A program made the position numbers and the translations under genes. From contig NZ_WKLH01000003.1 in the NCBI RefSeq assembly GCF_010882175.1, forward strand, positions 744,001 through 808,000: a stretch of 64,000 nucleotides of DNA, given 5' to 3'. Position 1 is the first letter of the stretch, and every line of letters begins with the position of its first letter. The notes below the pieces were generated by a model. That model made no database searches and had not been told where the DNA came from. It worked only from the letters and a program-made list of their open reading frames with translations. This DNA is from Mangrovibacterium lignilyticum (GTDB taxonomy: Bacteria; Bacteroidota; Bacteroidia; Bacteroidales; Prolixibacteraceae). Below are positions 33,935-43,330 of this stretch, piece by piece.

Positions 33935-35467
33935 CTACTCTACTAAAATCAATTTCCCCAATTTCATGAATATTCCGCCGTTAACGGTGAATTTTTGACT
34001 ATTAAGGGCATAGATTCCAACGGCACTATAGTCGGTACTTGTTGTACTAGTGCCCGAGATACAAAAATCAGAAATGCTGGCAACTGCGTTATCCTTCAAT
34101 AGGACACCGTAAGAACTGGTTCCGGACACTTTTGTGGCAGAGATATTTACATTTGAGATTTGCACTGGAGTTGCCGTAGTATTGCCCACGATCTTTATAC
34201 CACAACCAGTTGCTTGATTTACTGAAATGTTAGAGGCTGAAATAGATGAATTCGACGTAGTAAATCCAATTCCGGAGGTGTTGCTAATTGATATATTGTT
34301 TAATTGTATCCTGTTTGAGCTTTTGTCGGAGCTGCTTGTGTCAACTAAAGTCAAGCCATCGCCTTTTGTGTTCGATATCTGGACATTACTTATTGTGCCA
34401 TTGCATGCTTTTAGGACAGTTAATCCTTTTCCCACATCTTTAATGACTACGTTTTCGATTGAAAGGTATTCAATATTTTGAAGGAGACACAGTGCCGAAA
34501 TGTTTTCATCTCCTATGCAGTTCAACACATTTACGTTTTTGATGATTATTCTGGACGTGGAAGAAGAACTATAATTTTTGAAAATTCCCCTCTCAAATCC
34601 AGACATTGTTACATTCTCAATCGCTATATCAGAGAAGCCTGAGGTAATAGTACATCCTGTACCTCCTCCTGATGAATTTAAATTAATGTTTTGAATTGAG
34701 ATGTTTGATGAACTTATCGTTATACCACTAGTTCCCTTTGTGCTAATTGTTTTTCTTCCTCCGGAAGATGTTAGCGTGAGACTGGATGTAATGGTAATCG
34801 GTTTTGATATTGTGAAATCATCAACGATGATCAGATGGGAACTCCCGGCTTCAAGAGCTGCGTTTAATTCAGTTTCATTGCTAATGTATTCGTTTCTTGC
34901 GTTTTCAGTTAATGATTGCCATTTTGAACCATTATATCCAAGGAAGTCTTTATTGGTTTTGTCCCAGCGTATCATTCCCGCTTCTGCTGCCAAATTACTA
35001 CTGCCAGAAATTTTTAGGTCTAAAACTTCGGTCATCCCTCCTGTATATGAAAGGGACTTGTCGCTGGAGTTATAGGTCCAGGGGTTGTCCGCTGATTCTA
35101 CTGCATATAATGCGATGGGGACGGGGCTTATATCGGTTTCCCCGATTAGTTCATCATTCATTCTCACGCGAAGGGTATATCTGCCGGCTCCCCAGTCGAT
35201 AGCAGAGAAGTCGCTGCTGGGATATGTTCCCGCCCCAATCTTAAAGTTTATTAGTCCGTTCAGCCCGGTATTAATCCCATTGTGTTGCTCCCAGTATACC
35301 GTTGTGTTGTTGAGTCTGATTGCAACTTTAAAATCCACTGTTTGGTTTGCCAGTATGTTGCCTTGTGAATCCCTTACGACGGCCTGGTAATTAAATTCAT
35401 CTGGTGTTTGAGAGAAAGCTATCAATTGCGTTAATAAAATCGTTAATGTTAAAGCTAATGTTTTCAT
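33935..35467 (-). CDS. Secreted beta-helix protein, paralogue with a single module
   Basis: 510 residues, clearly paralogous to the 868-residue protein: signal peptide (ALTLTILLTQLIAFSQ), N-terminal domain 20-127 (FNYQAVVRDSQGNILANQ, SSDFSAIDWGAGRYTLRV, VPIALYAVESAD), but only one tail-fibre-like module (about 128-190, TEVLDLKISGSSNL...FLGYNGSKWQSL) before the beta-helix (about 200-495), which ends with the same FTVNGGIFMKLGKLI phrase. It lacks a recognisable T9SS domain as well. Start is an ATG 3 bp after the stop of the upstream T9SS gene on the minus strand. Length difference from the paralogue is explained by module number. Confidence 0.8.
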   Translation of the reverse strand: MKTLALTLTILLTQLIAFSQTPDEFNYQAVVRDSQGNILANQTVDFKVAIRLNNTTVYWEQHNGINTGLNGLINFKIGAGTYPSSDFSAIDWGAGRYTLRVRMNDELIGETDISPVPIALYAVESADNPWTYNSSDKSLSYTGGMTEVLDLKISGSSNLAAEAGMIRWDKTNKDFLGYNGSKWQSLTENARNEYISNETELNAALEAGSSHLIIVDDFTISKPITITSSLTLTSSGGRKTISTKGTSGITISSSNISIQNINLNSSGGGTGCTITSGFSDIAIENVTMSGFERGIFKNYSSSSTSRIIIKNVNVLNCIGDENISALCLLQNIEYLSIENVVIKDVGKGLTVLKACNGTISNVQISNTKGDGLTLVDTSSSDKSSNRIQLNNISISNTSGIGFTTSNSSISASNISVNQATGCGIKIVGNTTATPVQISNVNISATKVSGTSSYGVLLKDNAVASISDFCISGTSTTSTDYSAVGIYALNSQKFTVNGGIFMKLGKLILVE

Positions 35468-35470
35468 TTT

Positions 35471-36010
35471 TTATGATTTTATTATTTTAAATGTTTTAGA
35501 TTTCAGATTTTCTTGATTCAAGAATTTGATAAAGTAGACTCCTTTCGAATAATTTGAAAAGTCTAGTTGTTGAACTCCTTTCGTGTAGTCCTGGTCAAAG
35601 TTCAAAAGTAGCTTCCCTGTGCCGTCGTACACAGAAACAGCCAATTCTTGATTCTCAATGAAAGAGTAAGTAATGTTCAACGTTGTTTGGCAGGGATTAG
35701 GGTAAGCGCTTAGTTCTCCTTCTGAAAATTCCACGACTTCCACTTCGTTTAAAGTTTGTTTGTTTTTAGGAGTGGATAAGTACGCTGCTTGATGAAATCC
35801 CTGAGTTAGCATGATTGAGTCTGTTTTTACGACATTCGTAATTGCTTCGCCGATTGCAAAATCGACGATGTAGTTTTGAGTTGTCATTGTTTTTCCCGCA
35901 CTTCCCTGTAAGTCTCGTTCTAGCGCTTTAATTTTAAGGGAGCTGAGAGTTTGGGCAAAACTGGGTGATTGTATTGCCAATAACAAAAGTAAAATTAGTG
36001 TCTTGTTCAT
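35471..36010 (-). CDS. Small T9SS type A cargo protein, paralogue
   Basis: 179 residues. Signal peptide (LILLLLLAIQSPSFAQ), middle domain with YIVDFAIGEAITNVV and IMLTQGFHQAAYLS, and a type A sorting domain from about 103 (SAYPNPCQTTLNITYSF, VYDGTGKLLLNF, FSNYSKGVYFIKFLNQ, TFKIIKS). The last residues are identical to the 33087 paralogue (KIIKS). The gene is separated by 3 bp from the 35467 gene, repeating the organisation of the downstream pair. Confidence 0.87.
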   Translation of the reverse strand: MNKTLILLLLLAIQSPSFAQTLSSLKIKALERDLQGSAGKTMTTQNYIVDFAIGEAITNVVKTDSIMLTQGFHQAAYLSTPKNKQTLNEVEVVEFSEGELSAYPNPCQTTLNITYSFIENQELAVSVYDGTGKLLLNFDQDYTKGVQQLDFSNYSKGVYFIKFLNQENLKSKTFKIIKS

Positions 36011-36109
36011 CTTTTGTGATTAAGTAATTCTAGCTGTCTTCAATTCTTAGTAAAAGAGTAAATGTTAAGTTGCTTGTGTCTTTGGGGCGGACGACGTTGA
36101 TTTTTTCAT

Positions 36110-36935
36110 CTATCATTCCAATGATATCACCATGGAGACATTCATTCACAACTAAATTTTTAAAAAGCTGATGTAACATTTTAGCGTCGGAGGGAATGTT
36201 CGGAGATACGCACAGTGTTATGTCCAAAATAAATTCCACTCAAACACTACAAGACCAATCTCTGGTCAGTCAACTACATCCATTTCCTGCCGTAAACCCT
36301 CTATTTCTGACAGACCTGTTTGTGTGATAAGTCTGCTAGTATTAACCTACAATAAAATCTATCAATTGAGATCGGCTTATTGTAATTAAGGCTTCCGGTT
36401 AGCCGGAAATGTTCGTAACTAGGTTTCAGGTATCTGAATAAATATATAGTGGAGGGTGGATCAATCGGAAATACGCACATTTTTTTATCCAAAATAGATT
36501 CCACTCAAACACTACGGGCCAATCTATGGCCGGTCAAACGCTTTTATTTCCGGTGGTGCAGAGCTACTTGTTTAATATACCTGTTGAGCTTCACCTACAA
36601 TAAAATCAATCGATGGAGATTGTTTTAATGTAACAAGGTTTCCAAGTGACCGGAAATGTTCGTCATTAATTTTCAAATACCTAACGAAATATTTAGTGTA
36701 AGGGGAACATTCAGAAATGCGCACAGCTTTATATTCAATAAAAATTCCACTCAAAACACTACAGACCAATTTTAGGTCGATCAAACGAATCCATTTCCTC
36801 CAGTGAAGCCGCTAAGTTTTAGCTGATCTATTTTGTAAATAAATCAGAGATAACTTACTGATCGTAAAACCAATCAAGTAGATTGTCCTATCGCATACAA
36901 GCTTTCTGGTGACCGGAAATTTCAGTTTCTAGTCC
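36110..36935 (-). repeat. Three to four tandem units of about 246-265 bp
   Basis: The phrase TTCCACTCAAA(A)CACTAC occurs at 36234, 36499 and 36745. Preceding it each unit has a GGAAATACGCAC-like phrase and following it a small hairpin (36253-36267, 36517-36531, 36764-36778), an AATAAAATC phrase and an ending GACCGGAAATGTTCGT. A more diverged partial unit precedes the first. Each unit holds a minus-strand open frame of about 67-70 codons starting at the same place in the unit (36239, 36504 and within the frame ending 36784), with related peptides (YLK..EHFR..G.L, SID). It could be a decayed coding repeat, a structured RNA family or a mobile-element remnant. Confidence 0.7.
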
Positions 36936-37442
36936 TTTTCTCTAAATTTTAGTGCTTTTAATTGAATATAACACGAGGGTTAAGGGAAGTCGTATTTTCC
37001 ACTTTCTTTTCCACGTTTCTTAATTGCAACAGATCATATGGGATGATCCTCAAAACATCCAGTACATATAAAGACTTAGATGTCCGTTTATGTATGAGTT
37101 GGGTGCAAGATGTTCAAAATGTTCGAATGGACAATGGATTTTTTAAGAAAAATGCTCAATCTTTAATTAATGTAAATAAGGTTTGTGAAAGATGTTAAAA
37201 CGCTTTTTGTGGATGCCTATTTGAGCTGATTCTTTTGAAAAAGTATTATTTGCTAATGGTTTGACCTTTGTAAGTGATCGCGAAAATTCTATCGTGGTAT
37301 TTCTTCCTTGGGGAATTTTTTATTTTTTTGCGTTTTCTCGTTTCACCTGTGGAGTAGTAAAGTGGATTTATTTTCGATAAATTGTGAGGCTAACAATTTT
37401 AGGTGTTGTGTGTTTCAAGAAATGATTTAAATAACTAGAGTC
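36936..37442. other. AT-rich stretch before DUF423
   Basis: About 500 bp. The only longer frame (plus strand, 36962-37198) has unlikely composition and no recognisable start signal; I do not call it. No RNA gene or terminator is evident. The first part continues the end of the third repeat unit. Confidence 0.4.
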
Positions 37443-37811
37443 ATGACAAAAACTATAATAATTACTGCTGCAGGCTGTTTGGCGATAGCCGTTGCGATTG
37501 GTGCATTTGGGGCACATGGGTTAAAGTCGAAACTTTCGCCCGAAATGATGACTGTATATAAAACAGGAGTGGAATACCACTTTTACCATGCTTTAGGTTT
37601 GTTGCTGGTTGGAGTGTTGGCTCTTCAAATGCCTTCATCATTGCTCAATTTATCCGCTTTGTTTCTTTTCTTAGGAATCGTGGTTTTTTCGGGGAGCCTT
37701 TATGCGTTAGCTGTAACCGGTATTAAATGGCTTGGTGCGATAACTCCGATTGGCGGTTTGAGTTTTATCGCAGGATGGGTGCTTCTTGTTGTTGCAGTTT
37801 TAAAGAACTAG
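37443..37811 (+). CDS. DUF423 membrane protein
   Basis: 122 residues with four predicted membrane helices. The family signature is present: IAVAIGAFGAHGLKSKL at about 17-33 and VEYHFYHALGLLLVG at about 46-60, then FSGSLYALAVTGIKWLGAITPIGG near the C-terminus. YgdD-like DUF423 proteins are widespread and of unknown function. Single gene before the nuo operon, separated from it by about 480 bp. Confidence 0.9.
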   Translation: MTKTIIITAAGCLAIAVAIGAFGAHGLKSKLSPEMMTVYKTGVEYHFYHALGLLLVGVLALQMPSSLLNLSALFLFLGIVVFSGSLYALAVTGIKWLGAITPIGGLSFIAGWVLLVVAVLKN

Positions 37812-37862
37812 GTGTCACTTCCAATTGAATTCCAGGGACAGGGCAATTTTCGTCCAACGCTA

Positions 37863-37954
37863 TAAAAAGGGCGATTTCTGGGCTAAGACAGATAGGATTT
37901 GGAATTTGAGATAATCGTTTTGCCATCTTTTGTTAAGAAATCATGCCCTTTTTA
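37863..37954. repeat. 92-bp element with 10-bp terminal inverted repeats
   Basis: TAAAAAGGGC (37863-37872) and GCCCTTTTTA (37945-37954) are perfect; they continue inward as GATTTC (37873-37878) and GAAATC (37937-37942) with a 2-nt bulge. The internal 58 nt do not pair strongly. It may be a long-range terminator of DUF423 or a MITE-like relic. Confidence 0.5.
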
Positions 37955-38142
37955 TTTAGATCCAATATAAATCATAGGTTCTATAATATTAAATACATAT
38001 CCGTCTTTATATTTTTTATTACACTGTTATTTAGGCCGTATTGAAAATATATAGTGAGATTAAGTCAATTATATATCCAGATATATTGATTTGTTGTTTT
38101 CAAAAAAAAACGTCTGTTAATTTTTCGGAATAATTAAAAATT

Positions 38143-38150
38143 TACTTTTG
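38143..38150 (+). promoter_or_regulatory. -7 box of the nuo operon
   Basis: TACTTTTG (TAnnTTTG). The start site would be near 38157, leaving a leader of about 130 nt. No clear -33 TTTG at 19-21 bp upstream. Confidence 0.5.
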
Positions 38151-38160
38151 CTAGCTCATT

Positions 38161-38199
38161 TTTCATCCGAATATTAAAAATATTCAATGCCGGATGAAA
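38161..38199 (+). promoter_or_regulatory. Extended hairpin in the nuo leader
   Basis: TTTCATCC (38161-38168) pairs with GGATGAAA (38192-38199); inside, GAATATT (38169-38175) pairs with AATATTC (38179-38185) over an AAA loop, with a six-nucleotide bulge on one side. It starts just after the expected transcription start. Confidence 0.55.
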
Positions 38200-38223
38200 C
38201 CCTCATGCTTTGTGTATGTGATG

Positions 38224-38242
38224 CTCTTCAGTCTTCGAAGAG
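38224..38242 (+). promoter_or_regulatory. Second leader hairpin
   Basis: CTCTTC (38224-38229) pairs with GAAGAG (38237-38242), loop AGTCTTC, 47 bp before the nuoA start codon. Confidence 0.4.
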
Positions 38243-38289
38243 TAAGTACACTGTGTGTCCGTTTCACTGACATTACTTAAGCTTGTGTT

Positions 38290-38640
38290 ATGAGTAGTGA
38301 AATGTTAATTTTATTCTTCGTTGTAGCCATAATTTTAGTTGGAGGAGCAATTGTCTTTTCCTCTCTGGCTGCCCCCAGCTCGCTTAATCCTGCGAAGTCC
38401 GAACCCTACGAATGTGGTATTCCAACCGAAGGTCCTGCCTGGATTCAATTTAACGTTGGTTATTACCTGTTCGCAATTATTTACCTCATTTTCGATGTTG
38501 AAACCGTCTTTCTGTTCCCTTGGGCAACAGTGATGCGCAATATCGGCATGAGAGCCTTTGTCGAAATAATCATCTTCTTTTTTATTCTGGGAATCGGACT
38601 GTTGTACGCATGGAAAAAGCAAGCACTGAAATGGGTATAA
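38290..38640 (+). CDS. nuoA: NADH-quinone oxidoreductase subunit A
   Basis: 116 residues, three membrane helices, signature [20 protein letters not shown] (about 36-55) with the typical ECG motif and [11 protein letters not shown] (about 68-78). Membrane subunit of complex I near the quinone-module junction. First gene of an 11-gene operon; its stop overlaps the nuoB start. Confidence 0.95.
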   Translation: MSSEMLILFFVVAIILVGGAIVFSSLAAPSSLNPAKSEPYECGIPTEGPAWIQFNVGYYLFAIIYLIFDVETVFLFPWATVMRNIGMRAFVEIIIFFFILGIGLLYAWKKQALKWV

Positions 38641-39191
38641 AAATTAAATCAATGAATTACGAGGATTTCGAAGACAATGACTCTTTGGAAATCTTCAAGA
38701 AATCAGGTGGTAGCATTTTGCTGACCAGTATTGATAATCTGCTGAACTGGGGACGTTCGAACTCGGTTTGGCCACTGACTTTTGCCACCAGTTGTTGTGG
38801 TATTGAAATGATGGCAGCGGGAGCATCGCGGCACGACTTTGCCCGTTTCGGGATTGAAGTTTACCGTGCCACACCGCGTCAGGCTGATGTGATTGTGGTT
38901 GCCGGAACGATTGTTCACAAAATGGCACCAGTCCTGAAACGCCTATACGATCAGATGGCCGATCCGAAATATGTTATTGCCATGGGAGCTTGTGCCGTCT
39001 CCGGCGGTCCCTTTTACTATAATTCGTACTCTGTTGTTCGTGGTGTCGACCACGTGATTCCGGTTGATGTATATGTTCCGGGTTGCCCACCGCGCCCCGA
39101 AGCTTTGCTCTATGGTGTCATGCAGTTGCAACGAAAAATTAAGACCGAATCGATCCGGGAACCCCGGAAAGCTAACGATAACCTGCTTTAA
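38631..39191 (+). CDS. nuoB: NADH-quinone oxidoreductase subunit B
   Basis: 186 residues from the ATG at 38631, which overlaps the nuoA stop by 10 bp; a second ATG is at 38652. Ligands of the N2 4Fe-4S cluster are visible: [21 protein letters not shown], and [10 protein letters not shown]. It carries the terminal cluster that passes electrons to quinone. Upstream extension of the frame into nuoA is a shadow. Confidence 0.95.
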   Translation: MGIKIKSMNYEDFEDNDSLEIFKKSGGSILLTSIDNLLNWGRSNSVWPLTFATSCCGIEMMAAGASRHDFARFGIEVYRATPRQADVIVVAGTIVHKMAPVLKRLYDQMADPKYVIAMGACAVSGGPFYYNSYSVVRGVDHVIPVDVYVPGCPPRPEALLYGVMQLQRKIKTESIREPRKANDNLL

Positions 39192-39200
39192 TCGAAAGTT

Positions 39201-39656
39201 ATGCAAAAACTGGAATTACTAGCCGAATTACAAAAGCATTTTCCCGAAGCAGAATTTCCCGAAAATACGCAACTCACCGAAATGGTGATTTCCAAAGATA
39301 AAATCCACGAAGTTGCGGCTGTTTTGAAAGCTGACGAGACATTGGCTTTCGATTATTTAATCAGTCAGACGGCGGTGGATTGGAAAGAAAAAATGACCCT
39401 CGTATACCACCTCGAATCCGTAAAGCATCGTCATACGCTGGTATTGAAAGCGGACGTTGCAGATCGTGAAAATCCGCAGGTTGAAACGGTTTCTGATATT
39501 TGGCCAACTGCCATTCCGCACGAGTGCGAAGTTTTCGATTTGTTTGGAATTCGATTCAACAACCATCCGGCGTTGCGCCGCTTGTTTTTGGAAGACGATT
39601 ACGGCTATCCTCTGCGGAAGGATTTCCGCGACGAAGTCAATTTCATTGAACGTTAA
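39201..39656 (+). CDS. nuoC: NADH-quinone oxidoreductase subunit C
   Basis: 151 residues, 30 kDa subunit family. C-terminal signature TAIPHECEVFDLFGIRFNNH, and RRLFLEDDYGYPLRKDF at the end. Separate from nuoD, not fused. Ten bp after nuoB. It connects the peripheral arm. Confidence 0.94.
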   Translation: MQKLELLAELQKHFPEAEFPENTQLTEMVISKDKIHEVAAVLKADETLAFDYLISQTAVDWKEKMTLVYHLESVKHRHTLVLKADVADRENPQVETVSDIWPTAIPHECEVFDLFGIRFNNHPALRRLFLEDDYGYPLRKDFRDEVNFIER

Positions 39657-39665
39657 TCTCTTGTT

Positions 39666-40793
39666 ATGAGCGAAGAAATCATTAAAGATGTCATCATCGG
39701 CGAAAGCGACGACTACATCATTAATATGGGGCCTCAGCACCCGTCAACGCACGGGGTTTTGAGACTTGAAGTTTGCCTGCAAGGGGAAACTGTAAAATAC
39801 TTGATTCCGCATGTGGGCTATATCCACCGCGGGATTGAGAAAATGTGCGAGGCCAGTAGCTATCCGCAGATCATTCACCTGACCGACCGGATGGATTACC
39901 TCTCGGCACACATGAACAACGAAGCTGTTTGCTTGTGCGTAGAGAACGCGATGCAGGTTGAAGTGCCTGAGCGTGTAAAATACATTCGTACGATTTTGGA
40001 TGAACTGAACCGTATTGCGTCGCACCAGTTGTGGTGGTGTGCTTTCGGGATGGACCTCGGAGCGCTGACTACCTTCTTTTACGGCCTTCGCGACCGGGAA
40101 TTGATCCTCGATATTTTTGAGGAATCCTTCGGTTCACGCTTGTTGCACAGCTTTAATACACCGGGAGGTTTGATGCACGATATTCATCCGAATTTTCAGA
40201 AACGGGTAAAAGATTTCATCACATACTTCCGCAAAAAGCTACCTGAATACGATCAGTTGCTAACCGGAAATGTCATCTTTCAACAACGCGCCAAAGGGGT
40301 GGGGTTAATGAGCAAAGAGAAAGCGATTGCTTACGGAGTAACCGGTCCGTCAGGACGCGGCTCGGGCTTTTCGTGCGATTTGCGTAAACACGCGCCGTAC
40401 AGCGCCTACGATAAAGTACAATTCAACGAAATTCTATATAACGAAGGCGATACGTTTGCTCGCTACAAAGTCCGTATGGATGAAATGTGGGAGTCGATGA
40501 ATATCATTGAGCAATTGATTGACAACATTCCCGATGATGGGTTCACAGCCAAAATGAAGCCGATCATCAAGTTGCCGGCCGGCGAATATTTTCAGCGGGT
40601 TGAAACGGCTCGTGGTGAGTTTGCGGTGTACATTGTTAGCGATGGCAACAAAACGCCGTACCGCATCAAATTCCGTTCGCCCAACTTTAGCAACCTGTTT
40701 GTGATGAATGAACTGGCCAGCGGCGGTAAAATTGCCGACCTGATCGCCATCAGTGGTTCGCTGGACTTGGTAATTCCTGACATTGACCGATAA
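39666..40793 (+). CDS. nuoD: NADH-quinone oxidoreductase subunit D
   Basis: 375 residues, 49 kDa subunit, related to NiFe-hydrogenase large subunit. N-terminal GPQHPSTHGVLRLEV, HVGYIHRGIEKM, and IDRMDYLSAHMNNE (here LTDRMDYLS), RGSGFSCDLRKHAPYSAY. Quinone site is at its interface with NuoB. Length is that of other Bacteroidota. Nine bp after nuoC. Confidence 0.95.
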   Translation: MSEEIIKDVIIGESDDYIINMGPQHPSTHGVLRLEVCLQGETVKYLIPHVGYIHRGIEKMCEASSYPQIIHLTDRMDYLSAHMNNEAVCLCVENAMQVEVPERVKYIRTILDELNRIASHQLWWCAFGMDLGALTTFFYGLRDRELILDIFEESFGSRLLHSFNTPGGLMHDIHPNFQKRVKDFITYFRKKLPEYDQLLTGNVIFQQRAKGVGLMSKEKAIAYGVTGPSGRGSGFSCDLRKHAPYSAYDKVQFNEILYNEGDTFARYKVRMDEMWESMNIIEQLIDNIPDDGFTAKMKPIIKLPAGEYFQRVETARGEFAVYIVSDGNKTPYRIKFRSPNFSNLFVMNELASGGKIADLIAISGSLDLVIPDIDR

Positions 40794-40805
40794 TATCTGT
40801 GTGCT

Positions 40806-41894
40806 ATGCAGTCAACGATTTATAACTTTCACGATTTAACAGGATCAATCGATTCAACCTTGCACAGCTGGTTCGGTAATACCGGAACAGTGATTGCCGA
40901 AATGGTTTTAGTAGGAATCGCTTTCCTGACATTTTATGCTTTACTGGGCTTGTTCCTGGTGTACCTCGAACGCAAAGTTTGTGCAGTCATTCAAAACCGC
41001 TACGGTCCGAACCGTGTTGGCCCGATGGGCTTGCTGCAAACAGTAGCCGACCTCATCAAGTTGTTGATGAAGGAGTTGATTTCGATTAAACGCTCGGATA
41101 AGTTTTTGTTCAACCTCGCGCCGTTTATTGTTATCATCGCTTCCTTTATGGCGATTGCGGCAACACCTTTTGCCAAAGGTTTACAAGCCGTCGATCTGAA
41201 TATTGGGGTGTTTTATGTGATGGCTGTTTCGTCGCTTGGCGTCGTGGGGATCCTCATTGCAGGTTGGTCGAGTAACAGTAAGTATTCACTGATCGGTGCC
41301 ATGCGCAGTGGGGCGCAGATTGTGAGTTACGAACTCTCGGTAGGCTTGTCGTTGTTGGCAATTGTAACCTTTGCCGGAACCATGCAACTCTCCGGAATTG
41401 TGGAAAGTCAAGCTGATGGATGGTGGATTTTCAAAGGACACATACCGGCTATTGTGGCATTTATTATTTATTTAATTGCCAGTACTGCTGAAATCAATCG
41501 TGGCCCATTCGACTTAGCTGAAGCTGAATCGGAATTGACAGCCGGATTCCACACGGAATATTCCGGTATCAAGTTCGCCTTTTTCTTCTTAGCCGAATAC
41601 ATCAACATGTTTATTGTAGCTGCTATCGGTGCGACAGTATTTCTGGGGGGCTGGATGCCTTTCCATATTGGATCGTGGGATGCTTTCAATCATGTTATGG
41701 ATTTCATTCCGTCGATGGTTTGGTTTTTCCTGAAAGCTTTTTTCATCATATACATCATCATGTGGTTCAAATGGACTTTCCCGCGTTTGCGGATTGACCA
41801 GTTGCTAACGCTGGAATGGAAGTATCTGATGCCGCTGAGCCTCATCAATATCATCATCATTGCTTTTATCGTCCTCATGGGATGGCACTTTTAA
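40806..41894 (+). CDS. nuoH: NADH-quinone oxidoreductase subunit H
   Basis: 362 residues, eight membrane helices. Family signatures: [21 protein letters not shown] (about 50-70), [13 protein letters not shown], and [26 protein letters not shown] (about 226-250) at the quinone-channel region. Twelve bp downstream of nuoD. Confidence 0.95.
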   Translation: MQSTIYNFHDLTGSIDSTLHSWFGNTGTVIAEMVLVGIAFLTFYALLGLFLVYLERKVCAVIQNRYGPNRVGPMGLLQTVADLIKLLMKELISIKRSDKFLFNLAPFIVIIASFMAIAATPFAKGLQAVDLNIGVFYVMAVSSLGVVGILIAGWSSNSKYSLIGAMRSGAQIVSYELSVGLSLLAIVTFAGTMQLSGIVESQADGWWIFKGHIPAIVAFIIYLIASTAEINRGPFDLAEAESELTAGFHTEYSGIKFAFFFLAEYINMFIVAAIGATVFLGGWMPFHIGSWDAFNHVMDFIPSMVWFFLKAFFIIYIIMWFKWTFPRLRIDQLLTLEWKYLMPLSLINIIIIAFIVLMGWHF

Positions 41895-41905
41895 ACGAGT
41901 AGAAG

Positions 41906-42388
41906 ATGAATAGTGTAATCAAATATTTCAAAGATATTTTTTACGGTGTTTCCACCTTGTGGGCAGGAATGCGCGTCACCGGAAAGTATTTTGTGAGCCC
42001 GGGCCAGATTGTGACCCAGAAGTATCCGGAGAACCGGGCGACCCTGAAAATGGCTGACCGTTTCAAGGGTGAGATCATCATGCCGCACGACGATAATAAC
42101 CAACACCGTTGTACTGGATGTGGCATTTGCGAGATGAACTGTCCGAACGGCTCCATCGAAGTACTGACGAACAGGGTTCCGAATGAAGACGGTAAAGTGG
42201 TACGTGTGATTGATAAGCACGTGTATCATTTGTCAATGTGTACATTTTGCGGCCTGTGTGTGAAAACCTGTCCGTCGGATGCACTGGCGTTCGGCCAAAA
42301 GTTTGAGCATGCGGTGTTCGATCGTCATAAACTGACTAAGATTTTGAACCGCGAAGGTTCGTCACTTAAAAAGGAGGTTAAATCATGA
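41906..42388 (+). CDS. nuoI: NADH-quinone oxidoreductase subunit I
   Basis: 160 residues, two 4Fe-4S ferredoxin motifs: HRCTGCGICEMNCPNGSIEV (about 69-88) and MCTFCGLCVKTCPSDALAF (about 112-130). Bridges electrons toward NuoB. Its TGA overlaps the ATG of nuoJ by four bases, implying translational coupling. An unusual last segment (KFEHAVFDRHKLTKIL) is common in the family. Confidence 0.95.
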   Translation: MNSVIKYFKDIFYGVSTLWAGMRVTGKYFVSPGQIVTQKYPENRATLKMADRFKGEIIMPHDDNNQHRCTGCGICEMNCPNGSIEVLTNRVPNEDGKVVRVIDKHVYHLSMCTFCGLCVKTCPSDALAFGQKFEHAVFDRHKLTKILNREGSSLKKEVKS

Positions 42389-42900
42389 ATGTAGCGATGT
42401 TTTACCTGCTTTCAGCGATAATCCTGATATTCTCGGTATTGTCGGTAACCACCCGGAAGATCTTGCGCGCAGCCGTTTATTTGCTGTTTGTGCTGATTGG
42501 TACTTCCGGAATCTATTTCCAACTGAATTACGAGTTTTTGGCCGCTGTGCAGCTGACGTTATATGCGGGTGGTATTGTGGTGTTGATCATTTTCAGCATT
42601 TTGCTGACACACCATATCAGTCACAAATTTGAACGGCCGGCACTTTTTAATTTGCTGGGCGGTATTGCTGTGGCAGCGATCGGTGCTGGTGCTGTCTTGT
42701 ACACTGTTTTCGATCATCAGTTTGTCGCATCCACGGCTCCAGCTCTCGATGTGAACATGACGGCGATTGGCGAGCAGCTATTGGGAATGGATAAAAATGG
42801 CTATGTACTGCCGTTTGAGCTGATCAGTATTTTGTTGCTGGCCGCTTTGATCTCGGCAGTTGTAGTAGCGAAAAAAGGAAAAGAAACCGAAGAACTTTAA
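42385..42900 (+). CDS. nuoJ: NADH-quinone oxidoreductase subunit J
   Basis: 171 residues, about five membrane helices; FLAAVQLTLYAGGIVVLIIFSIL at 50-72 is the NuoJ signature with the conserved tyrosine-Ala-Gly-Gly. Translationally coupled to nuoI. Ends 4 bp before nuoK. Confidence 0.94.
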   Translation: MNVAMFYLLSAIILIFSVLSVTTRKILRAAVYLLFVLIGTSGIYFQLNYEFLAAVQLTLYAGGIVVLIIFSILLTHHISHKFERPALFNLLGGIAVAAIGAGAVLYTVFDHQFVASTAPALDVNMTAIGEQLLGMDKNGYVLPFELISILLLAALISAVVVAKKGKETEEL

Positions 42901-42904
42901 AATC

Positions 42905-43222
42905 ATGATAGAGGGAATTCCAATTTACCATTTTCTCATTGTCAGCACCATCATGTTTTTTGTTGGTGTGTGCGGATTCATCATCCGGAGAAACCTGATC
43001 ACCATGCTTATGGCAGTCGAACTGATCCTGAATTCGGTGAATATCAACTTTGTGGTTTTCAACCGCTATTTATATCCCGATCAATTGCAGGGGCATTTTT
43101 TCACCCTGTTTATTGTTGGAGTCGCAGCTACGGAAGCAGCAGTGGCCATTGCACTCATCATTAACATTTATCGACGCTTTAAAAGTATTGAAGTGCAGAA
43201 TGTTAGCGAGATGAAATTTTAG
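42905..43222 (+). CDS. nuoK: NADH-quinone oxidoreductase subunit K
   Basis: 105 residues, three membrane helices. Signature GFIIRRNLITMLMAVELILNSVNINF (about 23-48) with the proton-path Glu, plus AATEAAVAIALIINIYRR. Followed by a 108-bp gap that has no ORF, then nuoL. Confidence 0.94.
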   Translation: MIEGIPIYHFLIVSTIMFFVGVCGFIIRRNLITMLMAVELILNSVNINFVVFNRYLYPDQLQGHFFTLFIVGVAATEAAVAIALIINIYRRFKSIEVQNVSEMKF

Positions 43223-43330
43223 AGATTGATTATTGATTAATGAATTTGAGTCGTGAAACAGGAGTCTTAAGTAGTGAGACTCGATACTCAAGGCTCATAT
43301 CTTAATACTAAAAAAGAAAAAAATTACATC

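Noticed and set aside
36962-37198. Plus-strand frame of 78 codons
   Set aside because: Composition and position in AT-rich DNA are unlike coding regions; no promoter, ribosome site or family.
38520-38630. Upstream extension of nuoB into nuoA
   Set aside because: The frame is open by chance; the ATG at 38631 gives the normal NuoB N-terminus.
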